A stretch of DNA of 64,000 nt, taken from Gordionus sp. m RMFG-2023 (taxonomy: Eukaryota > Nematomorpha > Gordioida > Chordodea > Parachordodidae). A program made the position numbers and the translations under genes. The stretch lies in assembly GCF_954871325.1 (NCBI RefSeq), contig NC_088777.1:33457366-33521365 (forward strand), given 5' to 3'. Shown here piece by piece: positions 12,590 through 22,664 of this stretch. Below the pieces are notes generated by a model. It made no database searches. It was not told where the DNA came from and saw nothing but the letters and a program-made list of their open reading frames with translations. Positions within the stretch are counted from its first letter, which is position 1; every line of letters starts with the position of its first letter.

Positions 12590-13783
12590 TTGGAACTGGT
12601 AATTATGTAGTATTCAATATGTACGTTAATAATCTCCAAGCCGTATATCCATATCACTAACCGTAACAGAGTTATAACAGTTTTAAAAACGTGAAGTTGG
12701 CGGAATTATTGAACTGGCTGAACGATTTGAGAATCAATTACCGAAACCTATACCATTGTGTAGCCCGTTAATTGATCTTCTACGGAAAGCAGCGGAATGA
12801 ATCGTTACTGAGTTATGAGCAAAATAAGAAAGTGTTCGCACTTTGCCAAAACCGAAAATAAAAAGGATCATGTTGAAACTTGGCAATTATGTAATATTCA
12901 ATATGTACATTAATAATCTCGCATATCCGTATCATTAACAGTAACCGAGTAAGTTTCAGATATGATATTTTTTCGGCTTTGGCAAAGTGCCAACACTTTC
13001 TTATTTTGCTCTTAACTCAGTAACGGTTTATTCCGCTGCTTTCCGGATAGAAGATCAATTAATGGGCTACACAATGGTATAAATTTTAGTAATTGATCCT
13101 CAAATCGTTCCGCCTGTCAAAATTCACACTTTCCTTATTTTGTTGATATCTCACTTTCCTTTAATTTTCTGACATTCAGTTTGAAGAATAGGATCAAGTA
13201 AGACATTAAAATTGGCTTTAACTTAAAAATGATTGCGAACTTTAGCAAAATGCCAAACCCTTTCTCTTATGCCTGTAACTCACGAACGGTTAATTCCGCT
13301 GGTATGCGGTTTAAAGATTCTGGAGGATGATTTAACGCTTTACATTTTGGCATAATTTTTGGTATTTGATCCTCACCTTTTTAACTTCACGTTTTTAAAA
13401 CGGTTATAACTCGGTTGCGGTTAGTGATATCGATATCCAGCTTGGAGATTATTAACGTACATATTGAATACTACATAATTGCCAAGTTTCAGATCATTAT
13501 ATTTTCGGTTTTGGCAAAGTTCCAACACTTTTTTATTTTGCTCATAACTCAGTAACGGTTTATTCCGCTGCTTTCCGGATAGAGGATCAATTAACAGGCT
13601 ACACAATGGTATAGGTTTCGGTAATTGATCCTCAAATCGTTCCACCAGCTTCAAAATTACACTTTGCTTATAACTCACTAACTTTTGATTCTGCTGTTTG
13701 GTTTGAAGATCAATTAAGACTAAATATTGGCAGAGGTTTTGTTAATTGATCCTCACATCGTTCCGCCAACTTCATGGACCTGA
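12590..13783. repeat. ~265-bp repeat array with an inverted unit (array 1)
   Basis: Repeating core: TTTTGGCAAAGTGCCAACAC, then TTATTTTGCTCATAACTCA, then AACGGTT.ATTCCGCTG, then CCGGATAGAAGATCAATTAA and a TCCTCAAATCGTTCCGCC end. Cores lie near 13010, 13270, 13550 and 13670. One unit (about 12640-12900) is inverted, so the outer parts (12590-12945 and 13380-13660) form a long hairpin. It ends in AACTTCATGGACCTG. A frame open on the minus strand at 13421-13678 is a by-product of the repeat. Confidence 0.75.
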
Positions 13784-13866
13784 GTGAATACTATTTTTTT
13801 GAATAAAAATATATTTAAATTAGCTTTTACCTGAGGGCCATATAAAAATTCTGTATACACCTATGC

Positions 13867-14924
13867 TCAGTGACCCCTACACTTTTTGAGGGATAGAAGC
13901 AGAATACCCCCCTAAAGTACCCCCCCCCCTCCCATTGTATATTATTTTTTGACACCAATAAATTTCAAAAATAATTTTTATTGCATCAATATTTATTATA
14001 ATATAAATATAATGTAGAAAATATATGCTTTAAAAATATTATTTTTAAATTAATAATTTAGATAAATTAGGGGAAGAGAAAGCAAAAGAATTTATAATTT
14101 TATCAATATTTAATTGTTTAAATAAATTATTTTGCATTGATAAAATGGTTAAATTATTAAGAAATGGATCTTTCATGACACTACGAAGTCTTGTTTTAAT
14201 TAGTTTAATTTTACTCATGACCCTTTCGGCAGTACATGATGTAGTAGGAATAGTTAATAAATATTTATATAAATTGTTAAATTTGGGAAAGCAGAAAAAT
14301 TTATAAGCAGATGATAAGGTAAAATAAATGAATAGTTTCTCCAATCTGAATCATTCATCCCAGAATTATTATCATCATCAGAAGCTAAATAATGTATTAG
14401 TAAAAATATTTTAATTAAATAAATTTACAATTCTCAGAATCTGACAAATCTTCTTTAACCTCTAGGTCACGAGTAATAATTACGTCCCCCGTTTTAGCCA
14501 TTTTATAAATATTTCTAAACATCAACATTTCCTCAAAAACTTGACTTGTATTTAATTGATAAAATTCACAGATATCCTTGATATCATCTTTAACAATTGC
14601 CTTTTCCGCCATTCCCTTTGGGGTAAAAAATGATGTTTGACTCAAAAATTTTATCGATTCATCGTTAAATCTTTCACTAAACTGCATAATAATTAAATCA
14701 AGTGCAGCATAAAACACACTGATTTTAAAGCTAAAATAAAATATTATATTTAATGATGAAAGTGTATATATATATATCTCCTTTTTGGATTAAAATGTTT
14801 GAAGTCTTGAACTTTCAAAATCAAAAGGTAAATTTCTCTTCTTCATAAAATCTTGGGCCTTTGAAAAGACATCCAAAAATTCAGTGTTATTATCTATTTT
14901 AGGATTATAAAATAATAAAAGATA
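13867..14924 (-). mobile_element. ZMYM1-type hAT element, 5'-truncated
   Basis: It starts at about 13867 with CAGTGACCCCTACAC, a GC-rich start typical of these elements, followed by poly-C tracts. The opposite terminal repeat is not visible. It separates the two 265-bp repeat arrays, so it either inserted into one array or was carried between two. The coding content is described separately. Confidence 0.55.
14045..14717 (-). pseudogene. hAT transposase, ZMYM1-like C-terminal part
   Basis: Two open segments on the minus strand. The first (14717-14415) reads LDLIIMQFSERFNDESIKFL, typical of the region preceding the dimerisation domain in ZMYM1-type hAT proteins. The second (14344-14045) carries LTIPTTSCTAERVMSKIKLI, then KTRLRSVMKDPFLNNLTILS and a FAFSSPNLSKLL tail. 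This corresponds to the usual L.LPVS.ASAERSFSKLKLI / LRS.M...RL..L..LS.E pattern. The BED finger and catalytic core are missing and the two parts are separated by lost sequence. Inactive. Confidence 0.8.
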
Positions 14925-15592
14925 ATTCGCTTGCGGTTAATGATACGGATATCCCGTTTTTAGAATATTAAAGCACAAATTGTAAATTAATTAATTGCCA
15001 AGTTTCAAAAGGTAATCTAATTTATTTTCGGTTTTGGCAAAGTGCCAACACTTTCTTATTTTGCTCATAACTCACTAGCGGTTGATTCTGCTGATGTCCG
15101 GATAGAAGTACAATTAAGGCTCTAAATAATTGCATAATTTTTGTTAATTACACCTCAAGTCATTCTGCCAACTTCACGTTTTTTAAATAGGTATAGCTCG
15201 GTTACGATTATACATACGGATATCCGGGTTTGAAAATAATAAAGATTAAATCAAATACTTATTGTTAAGTTTCAAAAAGGGATCTCTTTTATTTTCGGTT
15301 TTGGCAAAGTGCCAACACTTTCTTATTTTGCTCATAACTCACGAACGGTTCATTCTGCTGATGTCCGGATAGAAGGGCAATTAAGGCTCTAAATAATGGC
15401 GTAACTTTTGTTAATTGCACCTCAAGTCGTTCTGCCAACATCAAAATTTCACACTTTCCTTATTTTGCTCATAACTCACGAACGGTTCATTCTGCTAATA
15501 TCCGGTTAGAAGTGCAATTAAGGCTCTAAATAATGGCATAATTTTTGTTAATTGCACCTCAAGTCGTTCTGCTAACTTCGCGGACCTGCTTA
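14925..15592. repeat. ~265-bp repeat array (array 2)
   Basis: Same repeat family and orientation as most of array 1: cores at about 15035, 15295 and 15440, each with GGCAAAGTGCCAACACTTTC or its tail and AACGGTT.ATTCTGCTGATGTCC. It ends in AACTTCGCGGACCTG, almost the same edge as array 1, which suggests the edge is a real boundary of the repeat element. Spacing is about 265 bp between the first two cores and about 140 bp for a shortened third. Confidence 0.75.
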
Positions 15593-15699
15593 CCTACCAT
15601 CTAAATCTTCTCACAATGTTCACTTGTTGGAACTGGATATCTTTTAAAGTTTTCCATATAGCTTCACATACCTCTGGAATGATAGTAGTAGTTATGCAT

Positions 15700-16167
15700 T
15701 TGAGTATATTCGCCATATTATTGCTATGATTATCATTAGACAAATATTTTTTTAAAGAACACTATTGGTTAAATTTGATTGACGTTTTTTGAGGATTATT
15801 ATAATAGATTGAAAATGCCAGACGCATTTTCTTAAATCTAAAAAAATAAATACACAAATGAACATTTTTTATTTCTTATTAAAAAAAAACTTTAATACTG
15901 CATTGCATGCAAGTGTTGAACGATTATATAGCCATAGCTTATACTTTCTGATCATTCTCTAGACTTGGGGATGACAGCATAAAAATGTTATAATTATTGA
16001 GATGCAAATTTAGTCATATTTTCTATTTGTGGAAATAGATATACTTAAAAAATATTTTATAAAAATTTCTAAAGAAAAGGTAGCTAATAGGGCGCTACTT
16101 TTTTGAAAATGATAGCGCGCTTCTTTTTTTATAAAATAGCGGTAGCTATAGCATGGTACTTAAGTAT
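15700..16167 (+). mobile_element. hAT fragment with GCGCTAC subterminal repeats
   Basis: Around 15898-15960 the plus strand reads TALHASVERLYSHSLYFL, matching the hAT ASVERLFS motif. About 120 bp further on are GGGCGCTAC, GATAGCGCGC and AGCGGTAGC blocks of the type found near hAT ends. The piggyBac element at 16172 is inserted beside these and may have separated the fragment from its terminus. Confidence 0.55.
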
Positions 16168-16171
16168 TTAA

Positions 16172-18533
16172 CCCTTTCGCGCCCGACATATTTCCTGTGA
16201 ACAAAAATTATCTTTTTTCTAAAACTGAGTTAAATAAGACGCATATAACATATTTTCAACGTTTTTTATTTTAAAAAGTATATATATATAGAATTATAAA
16301 ATGTTACCAATTGTCATCATTGGGATATTCATATGTAAAAAAATATACAATTTATTTTGAATGATAAGAAATAAAACAATTGCGATTTTTATTTAAACAT
16401 AAAGATATTTTACATTTTAAACATTCAAATCTGGTATAACCATTTTTACAATTCTTGCATCTTTGTCATTTAGCCGCCGAGGGCCAATGCCCTATTTTAT
16501 CGAATCTAATATCTGGGATTGGATGAAAACTATTCAATTTCTTTCTTTTTTTCAATCTTCAAATTATGTTTACCTTCTTTTCCATAATTTTCCTTTCCAA
16601 CCATCATTAATCCTTTAGTTATCCGAGCTTTAAACGCTAAAAGAGATATATATTTATCATCTTTCTGTTTGATGTGGCGTCTATAGAGTAACCACGAATT
16701 CACCACACAGGAATCTAATAAATGAAAGAAAATTCGCATGTAAAAGCGCTTCCATTTTATGTCAATCCACTCCGCCCATACCAGCATTATAATCTTGAAT
16801 TATAGCCTTAATTTCGACATTAATAAAAGATTTTTCAGATACCGACCATCTTTTCGTTCGTGATGTGGGATTTATACCCATAAATGATGATATCGTGATA
16901 ACCGATTTTCAAACCATTTGCAAATTATAATATTATTATTAGAATCCACTTTATAATCAAGGGACCCTCTTCCTTTATTCTTTAAGATTTTATCATCAAC
17001 CAGATGGCATCCTAATAATCGATTAGATTTAATGGTCCCCGACATGATAAAGCCATTATCTTTGAGCGCAACTGCTAAATTATATGAAGAAAAAAGGTTA
17101 TCCATGTAAATTTTATGATTTTTATGTGGGGGAACAGTTTCTAATAGTCGTATAACAATATCTCCACTAATTCCCATCAAAGTTTTTTATATTTGTGCAT
17201 TTCCCTAAATATATTTCGAAATCATATAGCATTCCAGATGATCCACATAAAGCGAAAATTTTAATTCCCCATTTATGCGGTTTTGAGCTAATATATTATT
17301 TAAATTCACATCGCCCTTTGAAGGGGGCTATCATTTCATCAATTGATAATTTTTCCTCTAATTGAATCTTTCTCATGTTCATTTTTAATGCACTAATAAA
17401 TGGTATTAGTTTGAAAAGTTTATCGTAATTAGGCTGGCCCCTAAGGATTATATTATTATCATTAATATGAAATTATTTTCTCAATTCCAAGAATCTGTTT
17501 CTTGTCATGCATTGAGAAATTTGAGGAATCACCGTCTCTATAGCCCAATATTGCCTTATTGATGGCAATTTAACAATGCCCGTATAAAGGTGAATTCCGA
17601 GAAATTTTTCAATTTCACTACCATTTGTTTTTGTTGATTTGCCAGATAATTGAATAGAATAAATATTCGTTTGCTCTACTAAATTGTTAATAATATCCGT
17701 CTATAAATTTTTTAAAATATTTGTAAGGCGAAATTTCCTTATCAGGTGGAGGCAAAAATTCTTGTTTAAATTCTGTATTATATTTATATAAATCCTTATT
17801 TCGCCATAGGGTTTTCCAATTACTTGGGATAATATCATTATCATAATTTTCCAGTTCCAACCCAATATCTGGTAAAATATCATAGGTCATATTTAGATCA
17901 ACTACTGTGGCATTTTCAAAGTCATCATCCTTCTCAATATCTACATCAGATATATCTCCCTCTGGTATAATACATGTTGAGGTCATCTAAAAATTATTTA
18001 TAAAATTTTTAAAAAAATATAAAATAAAATTTTCACTTTCTTAACTTTTTGCAAATATTATAGTGGCTTGCTAAATGGAAAATAGCCTATATTCAATTCT
18101 TACTATATCATATTTTCAATATTAATTTTAAAAAATTTATGGAAAAAATTACATAAGAAAATCCCAATGTTACCAATTTGGATTTTCTTTAAAAAATCAT
18201 ATAAAAAATAGTTATTGTTAATTTTTTTTTACTAAACATGAAATACTAGTAATAATCTATCATAAAAATATTATTTACCTTTGATTTATATATATTTATA
18301 TAGAATGGTAATCGATGTAAAAGTGTAAAAATTTTGGCGCCTAAAATACCTAACTTTGAACTTATATTCTGATATAATAAAATAATGATTTTGACAGGTT
18401 AATGATAAAATATGAAAGAATAAATATTGTTTTGTAAATTAATGTGTCTAAATAGCAACTATTCGTTTTTTAAATATAAAAATTAATTGATTAAAAATTT
18501 TGATGACAAATGATCTCGCTGGTCGCGAAAGGG
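16172..18533 (-). mobile_element. piggyBac transposon, nearly complete (copy 2)
   Basis: Perfect TTAA duplications (16168-16171 and 18534-18537) flank inverted ends CCCTTTCGCGCCCGAC and, from the other side, CCCTTTCGCGACCAGC. The 2362-bp length is normal for a whole piggyBac element. The transposase lies on the minus strand and occupies most of it. The family moves by precise cut-and-paste at TTAA. Confidence 0.93.
16380..17986 (-). pseudogene. piggyBac transposase (DDE_Tnp_1_7), interrupted
   Basis: The start ATG at 17986 opens an acidic N-terminus (MTSTCIIPEGDISDVDIEKD). Then come KFLGIHLYTGIVKLPSIRQY near 17560, LSIDEMIAPFKGR near 17340, KIYMDNLFSSYNLAVALK near 17100 (the catalytic D-N-x-F-S/T-S motif), and RIFFHLLDSCVVNSWLLYRR near 16700. 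A cysteine-rich C-terminal finger (CKNC, FECLKCKISLC) lies near 16390-16460. The order and the roughly 530-residue span match the family. Open segments at 17986-17687, 17180-16872 and 16787-16530 are separated by frameshifts or stops, so this copy is inactive but fairly recent. Confidence 0.9.
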
Positions 18534-18691
18534 TTAACAATACTGGAAAATATATAGAATATCTGGCGCGAAAGCGTTATTTCTCTTAAATAAAAATGGA
18601 TCTGGTTGCATTTAAAAAAATTTAGTCCTTGTTTAACAAAATAGGGCATTGTTTAGTAAATAACTTTATGTGTTGACAACAACCTCCTGGT

Positions 18692-19997
18692 CAGGGTTGG
18701 GCAGTATCGCGGATATTTGTATCTAAGATACAAGATACTTTTGTATCTTCTATTTTTTTTTAAATTTTGGAAAGTATCTTGTATCCAGTATCTAAGATAC
18801 ATATTATTTAAAAGTATTTGTATCTTAACCAACTTTGTATTCAAAAAGATACAGATACTTTAAAAAAAATTTATATTGGTTAATTTAAATAGTATTAAAA
18901 TTTAAAATGATATTGTTTTAAGATTTAAATGAAAAATTTAATCAAAATTTAGATATTTTACGATAATTTTTGATATATGACGTTTGTCGTCATATAGCAA
19001 TTTGCTAACAATTAGAACTACATATTTGAATCGTTTTATATCTGTCTATTTTAAAATTATGGAAGAAGAAAATAGAATAATATGTTTATCTTCGTCTTCA
19101 GATGATTCTTCAACCGAAAATTATAACAATAAATTTAAACTAAGCATACTTAATGGCAAATTTTTTGAAGTACTTCAAGATGATCATAATAAAGAAATTC
19201 ATCGTGACTTTGGTTTTGCGAAAAAGTTATAGCAACTGTTACAGATAACGGCTCTAACTTTAAGAAAGCTTTCAAGGAGTTTGGATATTGTACGGAAGCT
19301 GTAGAGAATGACTTTGACATCAATGATGATGAATGTATAGAATTGAAATTAATACTTCAACAAAATCTTCAATTGATGAAGATGATGATTACTTTTGCCT
19401 TAAAAGTATCACATCCAATTCTAATAATTCAATAAATGATATTGAAATAGAGGTCCTAAATTATATGAAAGATGACAGGCGGAGTATAAATATGTTAAAT
19501 AGTTATAAATATATAAAAGAAATATTTATTAAATATAATACAATATTACCCTGCTCAGCCCCCGTTGAAAGATTATTTAGCTTTGCTAATATGGTTAATA
19601 GACCAAATCGTCAAAGATTGAACGATAAATCATTTGAAAAATTAATAATATTAAAAAATAATGCTGATTTATTATTATTTACTAATTATATAATTATTAA
19701 ATGGAATATCGCATTATCTTTTATAATAAATTTGTTATTTTCTACAATTTATTTTAAATATTTTTTTATAAATTTATATTATAGATAAGAAAATAAAGCT
19801 TTATACATTTTGATTTGACTATTTAAAGTTTTTAAAAAAAGTATCTTGTATCTTAGATACTTTTTTATAAAAAAAATACAAGTATCTTGTATCTTATTGA
19901 AATTTTTCTAAAGTATCTAGTATCTTGTATCTTAAATACAAAATTTTATAAAATATCTGTATCTGAATACAATTTTCTGAAAATTTGCCCAACCCTA
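18692..19997 (+). mobile_element. hAT transposon, internally deleted
   Basis: Ends CAGGGTTGGGCAG and TGCCCAACCCTA are inverted repeats, with perfect 8-bp duplications CTCCTGGT (18684-18691 and 19998-20005). Both subterminal zones are packed with GTATCTTGTATC / GATACAAGATAC motifs, the likely transposase-binding sites. At 1306 bp it is too short for a full hAT transposase. Confidence 0.93.
19059..19788 (+). pseudogene. hAT transposase remnant
   Basis: It opens with MEEENRIICLSSSSDDSSTE, an acidic N-terminus, then shifts frame to ATVTDNGSNFKKAFKEFGY near 19212-19285, the catalytic TDN motif with its typical follow-up. It shifts again into 19333-19788 with an acidic linker and ILPCSAPVERLFSFANMVNR, then RQRLNDKSFEKLIILKNN, the dimerisation region. 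The BED finger and much of the catalytic domain are missing, so it is an internally deleted derivative with at least two frameshifts. It could only be mobilised in trans. Confidence 0.85.
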
Positions 19998-20005
19998 CTC
20001 CTGGT

Positions 20006-20753
20006 TTAATATCTTCAATTTTATCATAAAAATATGATTTATTTCTTCCAATTATTTGTCAGTATTGGTTAGATAAGGGAGATTTAATAAATTTAAGAAA
20101 CAAAAATTTTCTTAGACAATTATAATCATTGATGGTAATTTAGTAAAGAAAAATATCTCATTTAAAAATTGGGCGGTTGTTAGGTCGCATCGCGTTTCCA
20201 AATTTAGCCAAATCTCATATTTTACTTAGCGGCTCTAGCATGAGTTATTTATCCGAAATAGTCACATAGTGAGCTTTCCGTTCCTTAAGGTGTGAAATTT
20301 TGAATAAGTTTATTTTATTCTGGTCATCATTTGATTTTATATATTCCTTTAAGGGAATTGAGGATGATTTTAGCAAAGTTATAATTTTGATTAATATATA
20401 CATATAATTTTATCTATATTATTTTTTTTTGCATTGGAGAGGGGAGAGGTAGATTCTCACATTGCCCCTTCTCCCAATAATTACATATGATGAAAAATTA
20501 ACTTGGTGTAAATTAAAACAACTGTAATTTTTCCTGACTCCAGAAGCAGGGTATCGAATCAAGTCTTAAAACCAAAATGAACCGTTATCATTCTGAATCA
20601 AAACCATGATGATACGTTATATATGATCTCAAGTTGAGAAACCAGGAATGTTATAAATACTTTTGAACCGGTATATTCCGTTCCAATTCTTTTAGTAAAA
20701 ATTTATTATGTTGGTTATTTACTTTACATGTTACTTGTTACCATATCAAGTTT
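20006..20753. other. No supported gene
   Basis: Mixed-composition sequence with no exon or element end that I can defend. A somewhat G+C-richer patch at 20170-20300 has no readable domain. Confidence 0.35.
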
Positions 20754-20761
20754 AATAAAAT

Positions 20762-21012
20762 AGGAGACCTGCAAAAATATTATTTGCAGGGCCCGGATTT
20801 TTTTAAAAAAAAATTTTTTTTAGGCCAGGCTCGGGTATATTTTAAAAAAATATAAATACGGCCCAGCTCACTTACCCAAGGCCCCTGCAAAAATACCATT
20901 TGCACGGCCCGGATTTTTTCTAAAAAAAATTTTGAGGCCTGGCCCGGGTATATTTTAAAAAAATAAAAATACAAGAAAGAAAGAAAGAAAGACCTGGGCC
21001 AGCAGGTCTCTG
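20762..21012. mobile_element. hAT-type MITE with GGCCCGG blocks
   Basis: A 251-bp element with ends AGGAGACCTGC and GCAGGTCTCTG, flanked by perfect 8-bp duplications AATAAAAT (20754-20761 and 21013-21020). The inside is two repeats of GCAGGGCCCGGATTTTTT / GGCC.GG.TCGGGTATATTT plus a short GAAA microsatellite. No coding content. Related GC blocks occur at 27200-27300, 46545-46730 and 63240-63680. Confidence 0.88.
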
Positions 21013-21020
21013 AATAAAAT

Positions 21021-22252
21021 AAATAAACTTATTTTCTTTAATTTTTGTTTGGTAGGGGGATCAATAAAATATATTTATTTCTGATTTAAAATCCAAGATG
21101 TATAAAAAACAGAACGAAAATATGAGTTTATAAACCAAAATGAACAGATCTATTGTTCAAAAATAACCTTAATGGAAATAAAACGTTAAGATAAGATCGA
21201 CGCCCTATTCATAATTTAAGCGTGATTAACCAATGCCAGTAGCAATTATCATTAAAGAATTCTCACCATTCACCAGCATCATTATCATTAAAATTATTTT
21301 ATGAAAAATAAAACGAATTTTTAAAATCCAAAGAATGTAATAATATTTCTTTGTAAGCCAAATTTCTGGTTAAGATGATAAGATAACCCATATCGAATAT
21401 AAAAACAGGGACAAAATCTCTAAATATTTGCAGGAACAAGAAATTTTTAAGATTTTCCAGAAAATTGGTTAATAACAAAAGTACAACTAATTTACAATAT
21501 TTTTTATTAAATCATTAAATGTTATAAAATATAATTGTAATTGTTCAGTAATATTTTAAAAGTTCAACGATTTTGTAACTCATTTTATTTTTTTTGATGG
21601 CTTATTAACCGGATTTAGAACCTTCGGAACCAAATCAAATTTAAAACTCTCTTAAAATTTTCAGAAACGAAAACCGCTTTTTGGGAAATATTAAGACCAG
21701 GAACTCTTCCTAGGTTCCACAAAAAACATTTATATTTATAGGACCACAAAATATAAGATTTTTGCTCTACTCAATTTCGATAAAAATTATCTAATTTTTG
21801 CTTTAATATAGTTATATATAAATAAGTCGCTTTAAAAAATTTCTACTCTAGAAAAAAATTGTGCCTGTAATAATAAATAAATTAATCAAATTTTTGGGAA
21901 AATCGATGTTTAAACACGAGAGGCAGGAGGGAAAACAAAGCACATATCAATAAAAATGCCATGGATTTTAAGTCGAATATCGAATTATTATTTGTGTCAT
22001 CATCTGGGTATGCCGTCATATTAAGAAGGGTCTTGCCCATTTGGATGGCTAGAATTGAAGGTGGTGCTACGCCTGTTTATATAATAATATGGCGAAAAAA
22101 TAAGGCATAAAAAAATGCTTATTTAAAATAATTGTTTTTTTTTAAAAAAAATTATAACAAAAGGAACTAAATTTTTTTGCTATAGGCTTTGCCAGTTGTA
22201 TCACATATTATGAAGGGCAAAGACATTTTATCTTCTGTCCATTAGTGATGTT
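21021..22252. other. No supported gene
   Basis: AT-rich sequence without readable exons or element ends. A patch near 21180-21300 contains several short imperfect repeats of ATTATCATTAAA. Confidence 0.3.
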
Positions 22253-22423
22253 AAAAAGTCCGATTTTTCAAAACGGTCCGATTAAAATTTTTAGTTAAAT
22301 TTCATGTAAACATCGAGATTTGGCAAATAGATGTTCAAACATTTGTGCCAGCTATGAGCAAAATCTTTAGGCTTACATAATGTTATTTTGGTTATAATCT
22401 TAATCGGATCTTTTTCAACACTA
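22253..22423. mobile_element. MITE related to the one at 76-298
   Basis: Left end TAGTGATGTTAAAAAGTCCG and right end CGGATCTTTTTCAACACTA are inverted copies. The middle shares GAGCAAAATCTT.AGGCTT with the first MITE. The flanking octamers CTGTCCAT and TTGCCCAG agree in only five places, so the duplication is eroded. Confidence 0.65.
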
Positions 22424-22664
22424 TTGCCCAGTATAGAAGAGAAAACATTCTCTATTCAGAAAGTAAAATATTTAAATCTTATTCTCTTCTGAGCTTCTTA
22501 TAGTTTATTTGGCCAGATAATATTAATGTTATTTTTCAGTTGACAAAAATCTACTATTAAAAATGATGATTTAATGTAGTAATGTAGAAATTACATGTAT
22601 AATTGCATTATAATACATATATAGATAATATTGATATAATGTTAATATATGTATGAATATATTA

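Larger units (their letters stand above)
9415..12660 (+). mobile_element. LINE (non-LTR retrotransposon) remnant, split by an hAT element
   Basis: The first part (9440-9783) encodes an apurinic-type endonuclease: IAFLNINGVKNKL, then IIGIQETHC (catalytic E), then IANFYAPPYRNERL, and IIIIGDLN cut through by the hAT insertion. After the insertion the frame resumes (LKIGKEA), with a later SDHR-like patch (NMSDHRML, near 11560). The 11930-12660 part is the start of the reverse transcriptase and matches the LINE derivatives at 53690-54430 and 57540-58229. The element is riddled with stops and frameshifts and has no clear 3' end; its tail merges into the repeat array at about 12590. LINEs of this kind copy themselves by target-primed reverse transcription. 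I do not assign a clade. Confidence 0.75.

Noticed and set aside
13421-13678. 85-codon minus-strand frame
   Set aside because: It coincides with the 265-bp repeat unit, which is repeated in other frames and orientations nearby.
20780-20974. Minus-strand open frame with repeated YIFLKYTRAW-like sequence
   Set aside because: It lies wholly inside the 251-bp MITE and reflects its internal repeat.
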